Shown piece by piece: positions 43,900 to 54,549 of a stretch of DNA of 64,000 nt. Within the stretch, counting starts at the first letter, position 1; each line of letters begins with the position of its first letter. The stretch is taken from assembly GCA_951640165.1 (NCBI GenBank), contig OX621252.1, forward strand, positions 31,455,934 to 31,519,933. Reading direction: 5' to 3'. The notes below the pieces were generated by a model. The model ran no database searches and was not told the origin of the DNA. It saw only the letters and a program-made list of their open reading frames with translations. Origin of the DNA: Pseudoips prasinana. Its lineage: Eukaryota > Arthropoda > Insecta > Lepidoptera > Nolidae. A program made the position numbers and the translations under genes.

Positions 43900-44425
43900 T
43901 AATGTTCTACGAGGTCTTCTCCTTCCGTCGTGCCATTCACACGGCAATTTATCAATCGCTAAGCATAATATGTAGGTACAACAATATTTAATTTCGAATT
44001 TGCGTACCGATTTACAAATTATATTAGACCACACCTTGTAATTGACAAAATCAAGAAAATCTGTTGCCGCCATAATAACACTTCTTATATAATTTAGCGC
44101 CTGTAGGTGCAAATTTATGTCAGAAATCGGTGATTATGTCTACCGAGAAACTATTTACAGCAGAAAGCGATTGACTATCGGTGAGCCGGAGGGGCTTAGT
44201 GTGAATGATTATACGCCTTGCTTCAAGTTAAACGACTCGTGAATTTATAGCTTATCGAACGTGCGATAACTTTGAATGTTATAATTTTACATTATTATTA
44301 TTAAATGTATTACTTATTACAAAACTTGACTTGCATAAATGGAAATATTAAAAATAAATATGGGACATTAGCCGCTTGTTCCGTTTCTAGAACGATCTTG
44401 AATGTCTAATTTCGTCAATAATAAG
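43900..44425. other. Unassigned DNA
   Basis: Nothing recognised. Confidence 0.4.
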
Positions 44426-44427
44426 GT

Positions 44428-44600
44428 CCTAGGTTCAGATATCAGGTCGAAAAAAAAAATCAAAGATACGATTATTCAGTAAATATACAATCAATGTGCT
44501 GACGTAGAAAATTGGCGGTGTTACAGTCCTATGCCTCGGAGATTGTATAAAGCTATCAGTCCTGACCTGACCTCTCTCCAGTCGGATAAACAAGGATCCC
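44428..44600 (+). mobile_element. SINE-B remnant
   Basis: tggcggtgttacagtcctat, gcctcggaga and cctgacctgacctctctcca align with the SINE-B body. Confidence 0.45.
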
Positions 44601-44802
44601 GCCATGAAGGGGGTGAGGGAATTGAGAGAAACGAACGGACTGCTAAGCAATAGCAATTCAATCCCCACTATGGACAAATGTTAACAAGGACGATTACTAC
44701 GAACTACGTACTAGAAATTACGTAGTTCTATTCATGGCTAGCCTCCATGGCTCCATGGAGGCCAACTATGGGCGCGAGACATAATAAATATCTTGGGAGA
44801 CA

Positions 44803-45005
44803 TCATCATCATCATCATAATCATCATATTAGCCGAAAGACGTCCACTGCTGGAAAGATCTCCACAATTGCTGGTCTTGCGCTATTCGCATCCAGCAGTT
44901 TCCAGCGACCCGCACAAAAGCATCGGTCCATCTTGTAGGGAGTCTGCCCACGCTGCATCTTCCGGTACGTGGTCGCCACTCGAGAACCTTGCTGCCCCAA
45001 CTGCC
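44803..45005 (-). pseudogene. RTE-type LINE C-terminus
   Basis: Minus frame 45014-44829 reads KVLEWRPRTGRCSVGRLPTR and NCWMRIAQDQQLWRSF, ending QQWTSFG; this is the extreme C-terminus of RTE-clade endonuclease-reverse transcriptase proteins, as I know them from insects. 3' end marked by (ATG)n complement at 44803. Confidence 0.75.
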
Positions 45006-45034
45006 GTCACACATAATAAATACTAATTGACGTA

Positions 45035-45110
45035 CCCCCGAAGTACGGAGACGCTGATAAATTAAACCACTTTGGTGCAGTAATTAGGCTCGTAGTCAGT
45101 CCATAGATAC
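45035..45110. mobile_element. Scrambled 5S-SINE fragments
   Basis: 45035-45078 is minus-sense and 45082-45108 plus-sense of the same SINE. Confidence 0.4.
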
Positions 45111-45845
45111 CCATCAGAGAGTTTTGGCGCCAACGCGGAAAAAGACGCATTAGGGCATTGTTTTATTTTCAAAAACTGGTGTAAATTCAAGTTTTTATGT
45201 GTAAATATGGTGGATTTTTAGACATAACATCATGGACAACGTACACAAGTGGAGGAAAGTGCCATATTGCCGTGAATTACGATTTTCTGTGTTGAATCTA
45301 AAACTCCATATAAGCCTCTAGTAAAGTCTCCACTGCATTACTGGGGTACGACAAGGACTACGTATGACTTGACTATGACGGACTTTACTTGACATGACGA
45401 AAATGAATGAAATAAAAATAAATTTTACGGAAGGCTCATAAGGCCGAAGAAACCAGGGCCGTAAAACTGGATAAATAAATAAAATAAAGATACCAATCGA
45501 GCCTTGTTGCTTAACCTGGCCAATCACGGACCGATGAGTGTATCTGGATAAAACAATATTTATTCAAATTACTCACGAAAAGAGGTGAGGATGTTAGCAC
45601 TAGGCTGTTGATAATAACCAGTCGTTCAACCATGGATTACCTATAATTTCACACTGCCTAAGCTAAACACGTAATCGGTACATTTTAAACAGCGTACTGA
45701 GTAAATTATATGTTGGATCTACTACAGTTAAGTTAAAGTTATATGTTGGAGCGGCTGTCAGTTAAGTTGAAATTGTTTAATTTGTATTAGCAGTAGTTTG
45801 TTTTAGATATTGATCGTAGATAATTGATTGGTTGAATATTTGATA
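45111..45845. other. Mostly unassigned; 5S-SINE head fragment at 45488-45548 (minus)
   Basis: gagccttgttgcttaacct and ccaatcacggaccgatgag are the complement of the 5S-like head. Confidence 0.45.
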
Positions 45846-46024
45846 CTAGCGGTGCCCCGCGGTTTTACCCGCATAAAACTTTTTAAATTATAGCCTATGT
45901 GTTAATCCAGGGTGTCACCTAACTCCATACCAAATTTTATTAAAATCGCTTCAGCCGTTTGGACGTGAAGAAGTAACAAACATACACACTCACACAACTT
46001 CGCCTTATATAATATTAGTATGAT
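45846..46024 (-). mobile_element. Helitron-like element
   Basis: CTAG complement at 45846, ggtgccccgcggttttaccc, agcctatgtgttaatccagg, ending cataatattagtatgat-type at 46020. Confidence 0.68.
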
Positions 46025-46104
46025 TAATATTTGGAGATTTATGACTCAGTGTAATTATTAGAAGCCTGATTATTCTTCTTATCATGTGGGCCGTGATTAT
46101 CCTA

Positions 46105-46165
46105 GTGATCGATTTGTTTAAGCCGCCCAGAAGGCTTCTGACATAGCAGTTTTCTAATGTGTTCA
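46105..46165 (-). mobile_element. 5S-SINE 3' fragment
   Basis: gtttaagccgcccagaaggc. Confidence 0.4.
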
Positions 46166-46170
46166 CTTAT

Positions 46171-46260
46171 CCTCCTCTTTTTCGAAGTCAGTCGATTTTC
46201 TTGACTGACTTCGAAAAGGAGGAGGTTCTCAACTTGATTGGTATTTTTTGAAGTGAAAAC
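46171..46260. repeat. Hairpin of the accgacttc repeat (family R)
   Basis: 23-bp stem (46171-46193 with 46203-46225, one mismatch), 9-base loop, built from ttcgaagtcagtc. The cttcgaaaaggaggaggttc side recurs at 56920-56945. Confidence 0.6.
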
Positions 46261-46377
46261 TTCATTAGCGTTGTGCACTTTTTGGGGTGGGTTTAAAATG
46301 TTAAACTCGCGTCAGGACACGTGACCTGATCGAATATTGGTAAGACGGAGGGTCGGCAGCATCTGTTTATTTAATTA

Positions 46378-46689
46378 CTAGCTGTGCCCCACGGTTTTAC
46401 CCGTGTTAAATTTTATAAATTATCACAGCTCCTCCCCCGTAGGTGATAACGTGATAATATGTAGTCTATATGTTGACCCGACCTCTTATTAATATTCATG
46501 CAAAATTTTAAGTAAATCCATGTAGTACTTTTTGAGTTTAGCCCGGACATACATACAGACAAACAGACAAAAACTCTACAAACTATATTTTTGGCTTCGA
46601 TATCGATTGTAGATCGTGCCCCAAGTATCCTTTTAAAAAATATTCAATATACAGTTTTGACTTTCCTACGATTTTATTATATGTATAGA
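46378..46689 (-). mobile_element. Helitron-like element (family O)
   Basis: Minus strand TCTATACATATAATAAAATC at 46689 to gcacagCTAG at 46378; flanks A and T. Confidence 0.72.
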
Positions 46690-46795
46690 TGTTAGATGTT
46701 TTACAGCCGACTGCCTAAACAAATTTTGTTCTATTTTTATTAAAATTTATTAACACCATAGGGAGGGAAGCAATTACTGAATCCTTAGGGCCTTA

Positions 46796-47178
46796 TCATA
46801 CTAGCGGTATGGAAGCGGCTGCGGGGCGGAGCGGACGCGCAGCGAATTCGTTACGGATACACAACGAACACATCGCGCATTCGCAGCGAATTCGTTGCGG
46901 ACGCGCAACGGGATTCAAATTCGTCGATGCTTTCGTTTTCGTCTCCGGCGTCTTCGAAGTAATAAAGCCAACAACAGTGTTTCCTCGTCGGAATCCATTT
47001 TGTTACTGAGTGTATTGTAAGTCGATAATTTGCTACAAACACGCGACGGAAACGTAACGTATTTGACAAACGTCCGCAACGAATTCGCTGCGCATGCGCA
47101 GTGTGTTCGTTGTGTGTCTGTAACGAATTCGCTGCGCGTCCGCTCCGCCCCGCAGCCGCTTCCATACCGCTAGTATGA
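46796..47178. mobile_element. CpG-rich MITE, TA target duplication
   Basis: 383 bp flanked by TA (46794-46795, 47179-47180). Inverted termini match for about 60 bp (tcatactagcggtatggaag onward) and imperfectly for ~120 bp. Many CpG and GAATTCG/CGAATTC blocks. The overlapping 66- and 104-codon frames are mirror reflections of the repeat, not genes. Confidence 0.85.
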
Positions 47179-47203
47179 TATCGCTCTTACCGCCCTTATT
47201 ATA

Positions 47204-47459
47204 ATCGTAGCCTAGTTGGTAGTGCTCCTGCCTACGAAGCTGGTGGTCCTGGGTTCGATTCCCGGTAAGTGCAAATATTTGTGTGATGAGCACGAATATT
47301 TGTTTCTGAGTCATGGATGTTTTCTATGTATATAAGTATTTATCTATTTATATAAGTATGTATATCGTCGCCTGGTACCCATAGTACAAGCTATGCTTAG
47401 TTTGGGGCTAGGATGATCTGTGTGAAATTGCCCCCAGATATTATTATTATTATTAGATA
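47204..47459 (+). mobile_element. SINE-A, 8-bp target duplication
   Basis: First few head bases missing; ttattata at 47196-47203 and 47460-47467. Confidence 0.82.
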
Positions 47460-47467
47460 TTATTATA

Positions 47468-48056
47468 GGTGGGAAGTACTAGCATTTTCCACTCGCTACT
47501 CGGATCAAATAAACACTACTTTCCGAGTGTGCGAAATGATAAAATAGTTTTCACTTCTATCAGCAGTCCAGCCATTTATTTTTTTAGTATTGTTTTTTAG
47601 TTTGATGCGGAATAGTTGACATTTGGTGCTATAAAAATGTATCATAGTTTGGCCCATTATTTATTTTAGCTTACGTGGACGATGTAATAACTATTTAAAT
47701 ATTGAAAACAATGTTTATGTATAATACAGGTACTTCTAATATCTTAGTATAAATCATTTCCAATCCGATTATTTCATAGCTAATACTTTGGTTGTTCAGT
47801 CCTCCTCTGGGGACCCCTAACTTTAAATTTACTGAGCTTTGTGCAGTTATAATAAAAGGCTTTGCATCACGGAGAGGTCCTCGGAGAAAGCTTATTATAT
47901 TACGTCAGTCTTGTTAAGGTCATAGACTTATGTACCGAACAGAAGTGACAACTCTTACTATTACAAGAGCTATTGCTTGGCAGTTAAAACTTATATGCAG
48001 TATCAATAAGTTTATTTGTAAATATCTATCTTTTAAAATTATATTTGTACATCATT
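47468..48056. other. Mostly unassigned; family R fragment at 47590-47640
   Basis: agtttgatgcggaatagttg matches 57025-57045. Confidence 0.4.
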
Positions 48057-48057
48057 T

Positions 48058-48630
48058 TTAGGGTTCCGTAGCCAAATGGCAAAAAACGGAACCCTTATAG
48101 ATTCGTCATGTCTGTCCGTCCGTATGTCACAGCCACTTTTTTTCCGAAACTATAAGAGCTGTACTGCTGAAACTTGGTAAGTAGGTGTATTCTGTGAACC
48201 GCATTAAGATTTTTACACAAAAATAGAAAAAGAACAATAATTTTGGGGGTCGCATAGAACACACATAGAACTAAAAACTCAAAAACAATTTTTCCTCCGT
48301 AGCCATTCATTTGGGGTGTCTATGGATAGATCTTCAAAAATCATATTGAGGTTCCCAATATAATTTTTGTCTAAACTGAATATTTTGCGCGAGAAACACT
48401 TCCAAAGTGGTAAAATTAGTAACTTCTAAAATAAGAGAACGATAAAACTAAAAAAATATATGATGTACATTACCATAGAAACTAACAACGAAAATTGGTT
48501 TAAACGAGATCTGGCAAGTAGTTTTTAATACGTTATAAACCGCAATTTGCTTTCATTTAATCAACTGAAATACTTGCTGCTACGGAACCCTTCATGTGCG
48601 AGTCCGACTCGCACTTGGCCGGTTTTTTAT
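48058..48630 (+). mobile_element. GGTTCCG-2 repeat
   Basis: agggttccgtagccaaatgg to cgcacttggccggtttttta. Confidence 0.68.
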
Positions 48631-48819
48631 AAATATAATATAAGTACTTTTTACACACTTTGTTAACACTTTGATGTATGTATATGATGCTAGTACAATT
48701 GCAATTCTATCAATGTTGTGGGTATAGTAACTACTACTATACCACTTCAAAGCTCATAAGGAGAAAGAAAATTATACATAACGTTAGTGATGTCACTTAG
48801 AAGCAGCGTACTTACGTAT

Positions 48820-49262
48820 ATCATCATCATATCAGCCGAAAAACGTCCACTGCTGAACAAAGGCCTCCCCCAAAGACCTCCACAATTGCCGGTCTTGCGC
48901 TATCCGTATCCAGCGATCCTCACAAGATCATCGGTTCATCTTGTAGGGGGCCTGCCCACGCTGCGTCTTCCGGTTCGTAGTCGCCACTCGAGAACCTTTC
49001 GGCCCCAGCGCCCGTCGGCTCTACGAGCTATGTGCCCTGCCCACTGGCACTTTAGCTTGGCAATTCTTACGGCTATGTCGGTTACTTTGGTTCGTCTGCA
49101 GATCTCAGCATTTCTGATTCGATCTCGCAGGGAAACTCCAAGCATAGCCCTTTCCATTGCTCTTTGGGTGACTTTGAGCCACCTGATAAGGCCCATAGTG
49201 AGCGACCACGTCTCTGTTCTGTAAGTCATCACTGGCAACACACACTGGTCGAAGACTTTCGA
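48820..49262 (-). pseudogene. RTE-type LINE C-terminal coding end
   Basis: The longest RTE C-terminus here: minus frame 49241-48936 carries MLPVMTYRTETWSLTMGLIR, LKVTQRAMERAMLGVSLRD and KLKCQWAGHIARRADGRWG, then KVLEWRLRTGRRSVGRPPTR; the frame breaks near 48936 and the last ~35 residues are in another frame. All of this is downstream of the polymerase domain. The (ATG)n complement tail lies at 48820. 5' truncated and frameshifted, non-functional. Same element type as 55659-56310. Confidence 0.82.
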
Positions 49263-49279
49263 GTTGAGACGTACATATT

Positions 49280-49532
49280 GTTACTTTTCAATACAATGGA
49301 AGTGGAGTGGAATCGTCATAATTTACACTACTGTGAAGTGCATGTCGTAACAACACTGCCAGAATACTCAGTAGGAATCCTGTTTTTAAATAAAATATAC
49401 TTAAGATTAATTACAATTTTTTATGTGTATTAACTTAGAACACCTCTATCCCATGCAATTTTGTAACTTAAATATTCAGAAATTTTGTAATATGATACAC
49501 AATTTAGCTTTAATAATTCCTTTAAAGTTATT
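49280..49532 (-). pseudogene. LINE 3' end (family of 37576-38362)
   Basis: ggaatcgtcataatttac, cactgccagaatactcagta and the decayed C-terminal frame. Confidence 0.6.
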
Positions 49533-49534
49533 GC

Positions 49535-50130
49535 AACAACTTGCTCACGCTCTATTATTACGCAAATTTGAGTAATTTTCTAAACAACATACTCTCTGTA
49601 CCAAACAAACACGGCTAATGCTTCCTAAACTGGCAACATCCTCCAACTTATGTATGCACTGGACTTTCCTAACAACCCCTTAAGCTAGTGCAGTTCGCAG
49701 CTCACATGGCTCTTATTGAGGCTTTCGAGAGTACCTGGCGATGATAGGCTGACACATTGTAATCCACAACAATGCACCTTAAGTACTTAGCTTCAAGAAC
49801 CATTTTACAAAGTGTAACTCAGATTTAGGAGTTTATCTAGGTAATGTTTTGGGAAGCAGATTGTTTTGTTATTGCTGAATAAATAAAGGTTACATTATGA
49901 ACTCGACTTTTGTTAAATACAGTACAAAAAAATACAAATACAAAACTTTGATTCATCTCCACAACTACATGATATTAACATGAATGAAACAAATAAAGTT
50001 GACAAACAGTTGCAAGTTGCAAATTGTGGGAGATCTGGAGTCCAAACTAAGCCAAGGCCTGTATTTTAGCAATCGAAGCCCCCCCGAAACCTAGTACATT
50101 ATATTAATTTGTCAGCAAGATACTTTTATA
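49535..50130. other. Unassigned DNA downstream of the SERF gene
   Basis: 50025-50080 has a short match to SINE tails (gggagatctggagtccaaac). Confidence 0.4.
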
Positions 50131-50133
50131 TTA

Positions 50134-50139
50134 TTTATT
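50134..50139 (-). promoter_or_regulatory. Polyadenylation signal AATAAA for the SERF gene
   Basis: AATAAA on the minus strand, about 140 bases after the stop codon of the SERF frame. Position fits a short 3' UTR; cleavage site not determinable. Confidence 0.45.
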
Positions 50140-50278
50140 TAGCTCTATAATAGACTACTTGTAATTTCATTTTGACATAATACTCTGAAGGGCGAAAATC
50201 GGTTCTCAAACAATGGAGAAATCGTGTGACACGGATACAAAATACATGTTATGGAGCAGCCATACTCCGTGTGAGAAA

Positions 50279-50485
50279 TTAATTAGCAGGTTGTTTTTCT
50301 TTCACATTTGATGCGCCTTGTTCTTCTTTTTTTCGTTGCTTCTCTCTCATTAGTTCAGCATCTCTGTGTTTCCTCTCTTGTAAGGACATACCAGTTTTTT
50401 CACTAGCATTCTTTTTCTTTTTCTTTTCTTGTTGTTTCTTTTGGTTCTTGGCGCGCGCCAAATCTCTCTGGTTACCACGGGTCAT
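50279..50485 (-). CDS. Serf: Small EDRK-rich factor (SERF / 4F5 family)
   Basis: 68 residues starting MTRGNQRDLARAKNQKKQ, the N-terminal signature of the 4F5/SERF family, followed by a lysine run (residues ~20-26), ERKHRDAELMREKQRKKEE and a short C-terminal tail. Length (~60-70) and extreme Glu/Asp/Arg/Lys content fit the family. Human SERF1A and SERF2 and the worm MOAG-4 are known modifiers of amyloid aggregation and bind nucleic acids; the normal cellular role is not settled. The start is fixed by the family motif; the upstream sequence lacks other in-frame ATGs close by. The frame has no intron. From memory, animal SERF genes are often split just after the first codons, so this may be an intact retrocopy or a genuine single-exon gene. 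No A-tract or direct repeat flanks it clearly. It is the only convincing host gene in the window. Confidence 0.88.
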   Translation of the reverse strand: MTRGNQRDLARAKNQKKQQEKKKKKNASEKTGMSLQERKHRDAELMREKQRKKEEQGASNVKEKQPAN

Positions 50486-50574
50486 TTTGTATTAATTAAT
50501 TACTCTACACGAGCAATGTTGGACTCTTCGTAAACGCAATTACCTAATTACAGATACGGTAGCGTTATGGAAGA

Positions 50575-50640
50575 CCGGTAGATACGCTAGTCCGGTCGAA
50601 ACCTAGGACAATGCACCGCTCTCCCTTCTAACCACTAAGA
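50575..50640 (-). mobile_element. tRNA-like SINE fragment upstream of SERF
   Basis: Minus strand cttagtggttagaaggga and cctaggtttcgacc resemble a decayed A-box/B-box head. It lies 90 bp upstream of the SERF start, so the SERF promoter would be short or contain it. Confidence 0.3.
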
Positions 50641-50696
50641 AATAAATTTTGAAAAAAAAAATAAATAAAAAAAATTAACAACTATCATCAATATGC

Positions 50697-51075
50697 AGCC
50701 TAATGACGACAACTGCTGAACAAGAGCTTCCCTCAAGAAGCGGGTTGGCGCTCGCAGTACGATGGTTATAGTTAGGGTTGCCATCCGTCCATCGTCCGGG
50801 AGCGTCCGGGCGGGTTTTCATTTGTAGTCCGGGTTCAAATTGACGAACCGACATTGGCACTGGAAGTGAGTAGCAGGACGGTTATGACTGTAGACATGTC
50901 CGGTTTCTGGATCCAAAATCCGGGGTCTTCACGTCTTGTCCTGGTTGTCAAATTTTAGAGATGGCAACCTTGGTTATAGTAGTATAGCCCGCTAGTACTG
51001 TCCGTTGTCTGGGAGATATTTTGCAAAGCACCCCACGGGTTCAAATGGGGTCGTGATATTCTTTGCCCCCACGTA
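50697..51075 (-). repeat. LINE-3'-end-like repeat (family G), split by a hAT MITE
   Basis: gacaactgctgaacaagagc, gcgggttggcgctcgcagta, then resumes at 50972 (ggttatagtagtatagcccg) to ccccacgggttcaaatgggg. Confidence 0.6.
50772..50971. mobile_element. hAT-type MITE with 8-bp target duplication
   Basis: 200 bp; ends tagggttgccatc and gatggcaacct are inverted; perfect duplication ggttatag at 50764-50771 and 50972-50979. Eight-base duplications and an agggttgcc-type terminus are hAT features. Confidence 0.8.
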
Positions 51076-51079
51076 GTGT

Positions 51080-51565
51080 CACGTGGGGGGAGCCAAAAAA
51101 TTAGTTTTCGTATTTAATTTAGTGGTTTTGTTTCATTTGTCAGTTTCTTAGGTAGATAGCGCTTGTTAAGTTTCGTTTGTTATTTATTTTACACCTTTTG
51201 TTTTTCATGTTTAGAGTGGTGACTCTGACTATCCAACTTTATTTATTTTTATTTATTTATTGAGCACAGCCACGTCATAAACATCAACTATTCACATAGA
51301 AAATATTATAACAATGGTCACTGATGCATATGACAATAACGGCGTACATAATGAGCACCACATTTAACAGTTATATAAGATTAAATTAAGTATATATTTT
51401 TTTTTACAAATTATATTTTTATGACAGTAAAATTGTGATATAGTTATTAAATTAAACAAATTATATCTATAACTAACTAGATTAGCCTAAGCCTAATTAA
51501 TAATAAACAAAACAAGAATAAAAGTATAATCAAAGAATAGATAGTTGGTCTCTAAAATGCAGTGC
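51080..51565. other. AT-rich DNA, nothing recognised
   Basis: T- and TTTA-rich; no frame or repeat. Confidence 0.4.
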
Positions 51566-51567
51566 AT

Positions 51568-51641
51568 GTATTATGATTACAACATAATATTCTAATTGGG
51601 CTGTTTGAGGGTGTGCGTTAATTACGGTATATGTTGTATAT
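51568..51641 (-). mobile_element. MITE-1 end fragment
   Basis: ttgagggtgtgcgttaatta and ataatattctaattggg, complement of the MITE-1 left end. Confidence 0.7.
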
Positions 51642-51644
51642 AAA

Positions 51645-52065
51645 TGTATATATGTAGATTAGAATTAGAATTTCCCATTAATTAGTCACCTATAATCCAG
51701 TTTAACTCAAATGAAGACAAAACACTCATCCTCTTTGATGTCTAATTGCCACACAACTTCAAAATTACTATTATTATTTGACCATAAATAATAATATGTC
51801 CGTCCTTAAATCAATCCAAATTGCCTAAAGCGACATTAATAGAATCAAGAAGCTGTCAAAGCAATTAAAGATAATTAAAAAGAACACATTAAAACATCTT
51901 AATTTGTCTTCAAACGTACAGGTTTGCTCTGAATTAGGTAGATCATAAATAAAATAAATTATTTAGCAATATGTTTATAATTATAAGAAACTAGATTCAA
52001 AACGCGACTCTGTCCGCGTTAGCTTTAGAATAAAATAAAAGATAATTATCCTGGAATCAGAAGAA
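51645..52065. other. Unassigned DNA
   Basis: Nothing recognised. Confidence 0.4.
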
Positions 52066-52069
52066 AGAT

Positions 52070-52672
52070 ATCATAGAGAGAATACGCGAAGGAAAACTAT
52101 TAAAAATAACATGGTTCCTAAAATACATATTGTTAAACATTGCCCTCAGTACCAAGGAGTGGAATTATTTAATAAGTTACCAGCATCTTTGAAGGAAACA
52201 GTTTACAATACGAACATATTTAAAACAAGGTTGAAGGCCTTCCTATTGGAGAAGTGTTTTTATGCTGTGACTGAATTGTAAAACCCAATTATAATCTTAA
52301 TGTTATTTGTAATGACGTGATAAATTAATGTTTTGTAGTTGTTTTTATTTTATTTAAATTTAATGTGTGGACTATTGTATCGTTTTATTTTATTTTGTTG
52401 TTTTGTTATTATTTCAATTTATTGCTTTTTCTATTGTATAATTTAATTAATATGTATTCTATATGCATTTAAACACAATGCAATTTTTTTATGAGTAAAT
52501 AAATACTACCACTTTATCTCCCTGCATTGCTTTGGTTCATCCAACGGTTGTCTGGAAGAGATTGCTGTATTAGCGAGAAGACCGCCGTTTGTACCTTATT
52601 ATATAAGTTAACTGATATTATAATGTTATGCTTCAATTTGGTGCAATAAAGTGTTATCTATCTATCTATCTA
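52070..52672 (+). pseudogene. LINE C-terminus and 3' UTR with (TATC)n tail
   Basis: A plus frame from about 52077 to the stop at 52279 reads KIHIVKHCPQYQGVELFNKL, then PASLKETVYNTNIFKTRLKA and FLLEKCFYAVTEL. This FNKLP...FK.RLK.FLLEK pattern is the extreme C-terminus of Jockey/CR1-type LINE polyproteins. It has no in-frame ATG near its start because it is a 5' truncated copy. The 3' UTR of ~380 bp ends gcaataaagtgttatctatc, so both a polyadenylation-like hexamer and a simple-repeat tail are present. Confidence 0.75.
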
Positions 52673-52734
52673 AATGAAATAAAAAACATTCAAATGAAAA
52701 CGCCCTGTAGTTAGTTTTTCGATTATACCTTTGA

Positions 52735-52925
52735 CTTGCCTGTTGGTCTAGTGTTTAGTGACCCTGACTTTTTAGCCATAGGTCAGGGTTCGATCCTACC
52801 CAGCACACATACATATTTGTGTGATTAGCACGGCTATTTGTTCTATATTTGGGTGTAATATCTATAGTTTATCAGTTGTCTGGTTGACTAAATTTGGCTC
52901 ATATGATGGTGTGTTAGATATACTT
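52735..52925 (+). mobile_element. SINE-F copy
   Basis: gcctgttggtctagtgttta, B-box gggttcgatcct, gtgtgattagcacggctatt; tail decayed. Confidence 0.65.
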
Positions 52926-52935
52926 TATTTATTTA

Positions 52936-53315
52936 TGACTGCCTTGTTGGTCTAGCAATAGCGTGTTCACCCGCAGAGAACGAGGTCCTGGGTTCAAATC
53001 CCGGGTCGGGCCAAAAAATGATTTTGAGACTTATCTGTAAAAAGAAAAAATTCTCAGCATCAGCCCGAAGTCTGGGAGTTGGCGGTATTATACCCCCGTG
53101 CCTCGGAGAGCACGTAAAGCCGTCGGTCCTGTACCTGACCTCTTTCCGGTCGTGTCGCCTAAGCGTCCCATCGGATCATGACAGTGATGGAATAGAAAGT
53201 GCTCCTGTGTTTGCGCACACACTTGAGCACTATAATATGTCCCGCGCAGATGGCTAATCTCTGTTGAGACTGGCCGCCGTGGCCGACATTCGGCTAGGAG
53301 GACATTATTTATTTA
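52936..53315 (+). mobile_element. SINE-B, full length
   Basis: Best copy: A-box region ttggtctagcaatagcg, B-box gggttcaaatccc, body to gacattcggctaggaggaca. About 380 bp. The 79-codon frame is SINE body. Confidence 0.85.
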
Positions 53316-53579
53316 TCCAAATGCATTTATCCATATTTGCAGGACATAGTAAAAACCTGCAAACATCTAAAAATCCTAACATACAATATTTTACATTTAT
53401 AATGTTAGTTGTTAATAAAACAGATAGTTATATTATTAAGAAGAAATAGGAATTATATTTGCCAACAGGTTTGCAAGTCGTTATAATATGGATGGACTCA
53501 TTACTAACCGGAAATGCCAATGATTCACTAATAAACATGTTGTAATGTTGTTAACTTCAAGTTGTAGGTGATATTAGTA

Positions 53580-53745
53580 AGTATAACGGCCTTAACATTG
53601 TGACAAAAGATCAGTGAGGGTAGTTAAATACTCGATGCCCTCAGTAGCGGAGAAACACCCCTGCGCCAGTCATCCCGTGACCACGATCAATGCAACTTGG
53701 TCGAAACGTCGGGAAAATAAAAATAAGGTTAGTCGCGTTAATACC
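53580..53745 (+). repeat. Repeat with cgaaacgtcggg signature
   Basis: ctcagtagcggagaaacacc, cgatcaatgcaacttggtcg, aaacgtcgggaaaataaaaa. From memory such sequences recur in Lepidoptera, and GAAACGTC-type motifs occur at Penelope-like element ends; unproven here. Confidence 0.3.
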
Positions 53746-53847
53746 TGTTAACAATGTTCATATATAGTAAGTATAAGACGTTTAGACCATACTTGCTATA
53801 TGGATTTTAAGTAAAAGTTGAAAAGTAAATTATGATTGACTAACTGT

Positions 53848-54008
53848 GTCCGGCGGTTCACACGTATAGCCTATATGTTATTTGAATATATAAGCTTTAT
53901 TACTACAAAGTTTCATCAAAATCCGTTCCGTAGTTTTTGATGAAACTTTTAACTTTCACACATCCATACTCCCAAACTTTCGAAGTTATAATATTAGTAG
54001 GATAATAC
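53848..54008 (-). mobile_element. Helitron-like element
   Basis: Minus strand starts cctactaatattataacttc at 54003; the CTAG end is mutated. Confidence 0.5.
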
Positions 54009-54062
54009 TTTGTTACCTCTTTTAATTAAATTGGTCATATTGTATGTAAATATATAAAAATC

Positions 54063-54165
54063 AACATCTCGGGACAATTAAAACACTGCCATCTGATCCA
54101 AAATTAGACAGAGCCTGTACTGTGGCAAAGAGAACACTGATAAAACATACTTATATAAATAATAA
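54063..54165 (-). mobile_element. SINE-F tail fragment
   Basis: gggacaattaaaacactgcc, atctgatccaaaattagac. Confidence 0.5.
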
Positions 54166-54394
54166 ATAAAAATAAAAATGTATTTATTTTCCTCCACACA
54201 GTAAATATAGATACAAATAAATAAAACAGATACTTATAATTTTATTTACTAATAAGGTGGACTGGAGCCTAAACTAGGGAAACCCTGTATTTCAGGACTC
54301 CAGGACACTCGCCTGAGAAAAGTTTTGCTACAAATTAGATGTATGGTGATCCACGTTATGGAGCGAATTGTGTGTATATTGTGTATATATTTAT

Positions 54395-54545
54395 AAAATA
54401 CATACATATAGATATATCACACCCAGATACAGAACAAATAATTGTGCTCATTACACAACAATTTAACCTGGGTTGAGATCGAACCTATGATTTGATCTCT
54501 AGCTTTGATGCCAAATTCACTAACTACTATATTATTATATAATAT
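54395..54545 (-). mobile_element. SINE-F head and body fragment
   Basis: cacacccagatacagaacaa and the B-box complement ggttgagatcgaacc. Confidence 0.5.
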
Positions 54546-54549
54546 ATAA

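Noticed and set aside
46809..47165. Opposed 66- and 104-codon frames beginning with the same residues
   Set aside because: They mirror the terminal inverted repeats of the MITE at 46796-47178.
53588..53745. Hammerhead ribozyme within the cgaaacgtc repeat
   Set aside because: The GAAAC core is present but no CUGAUGA core at a suitable distance was found.
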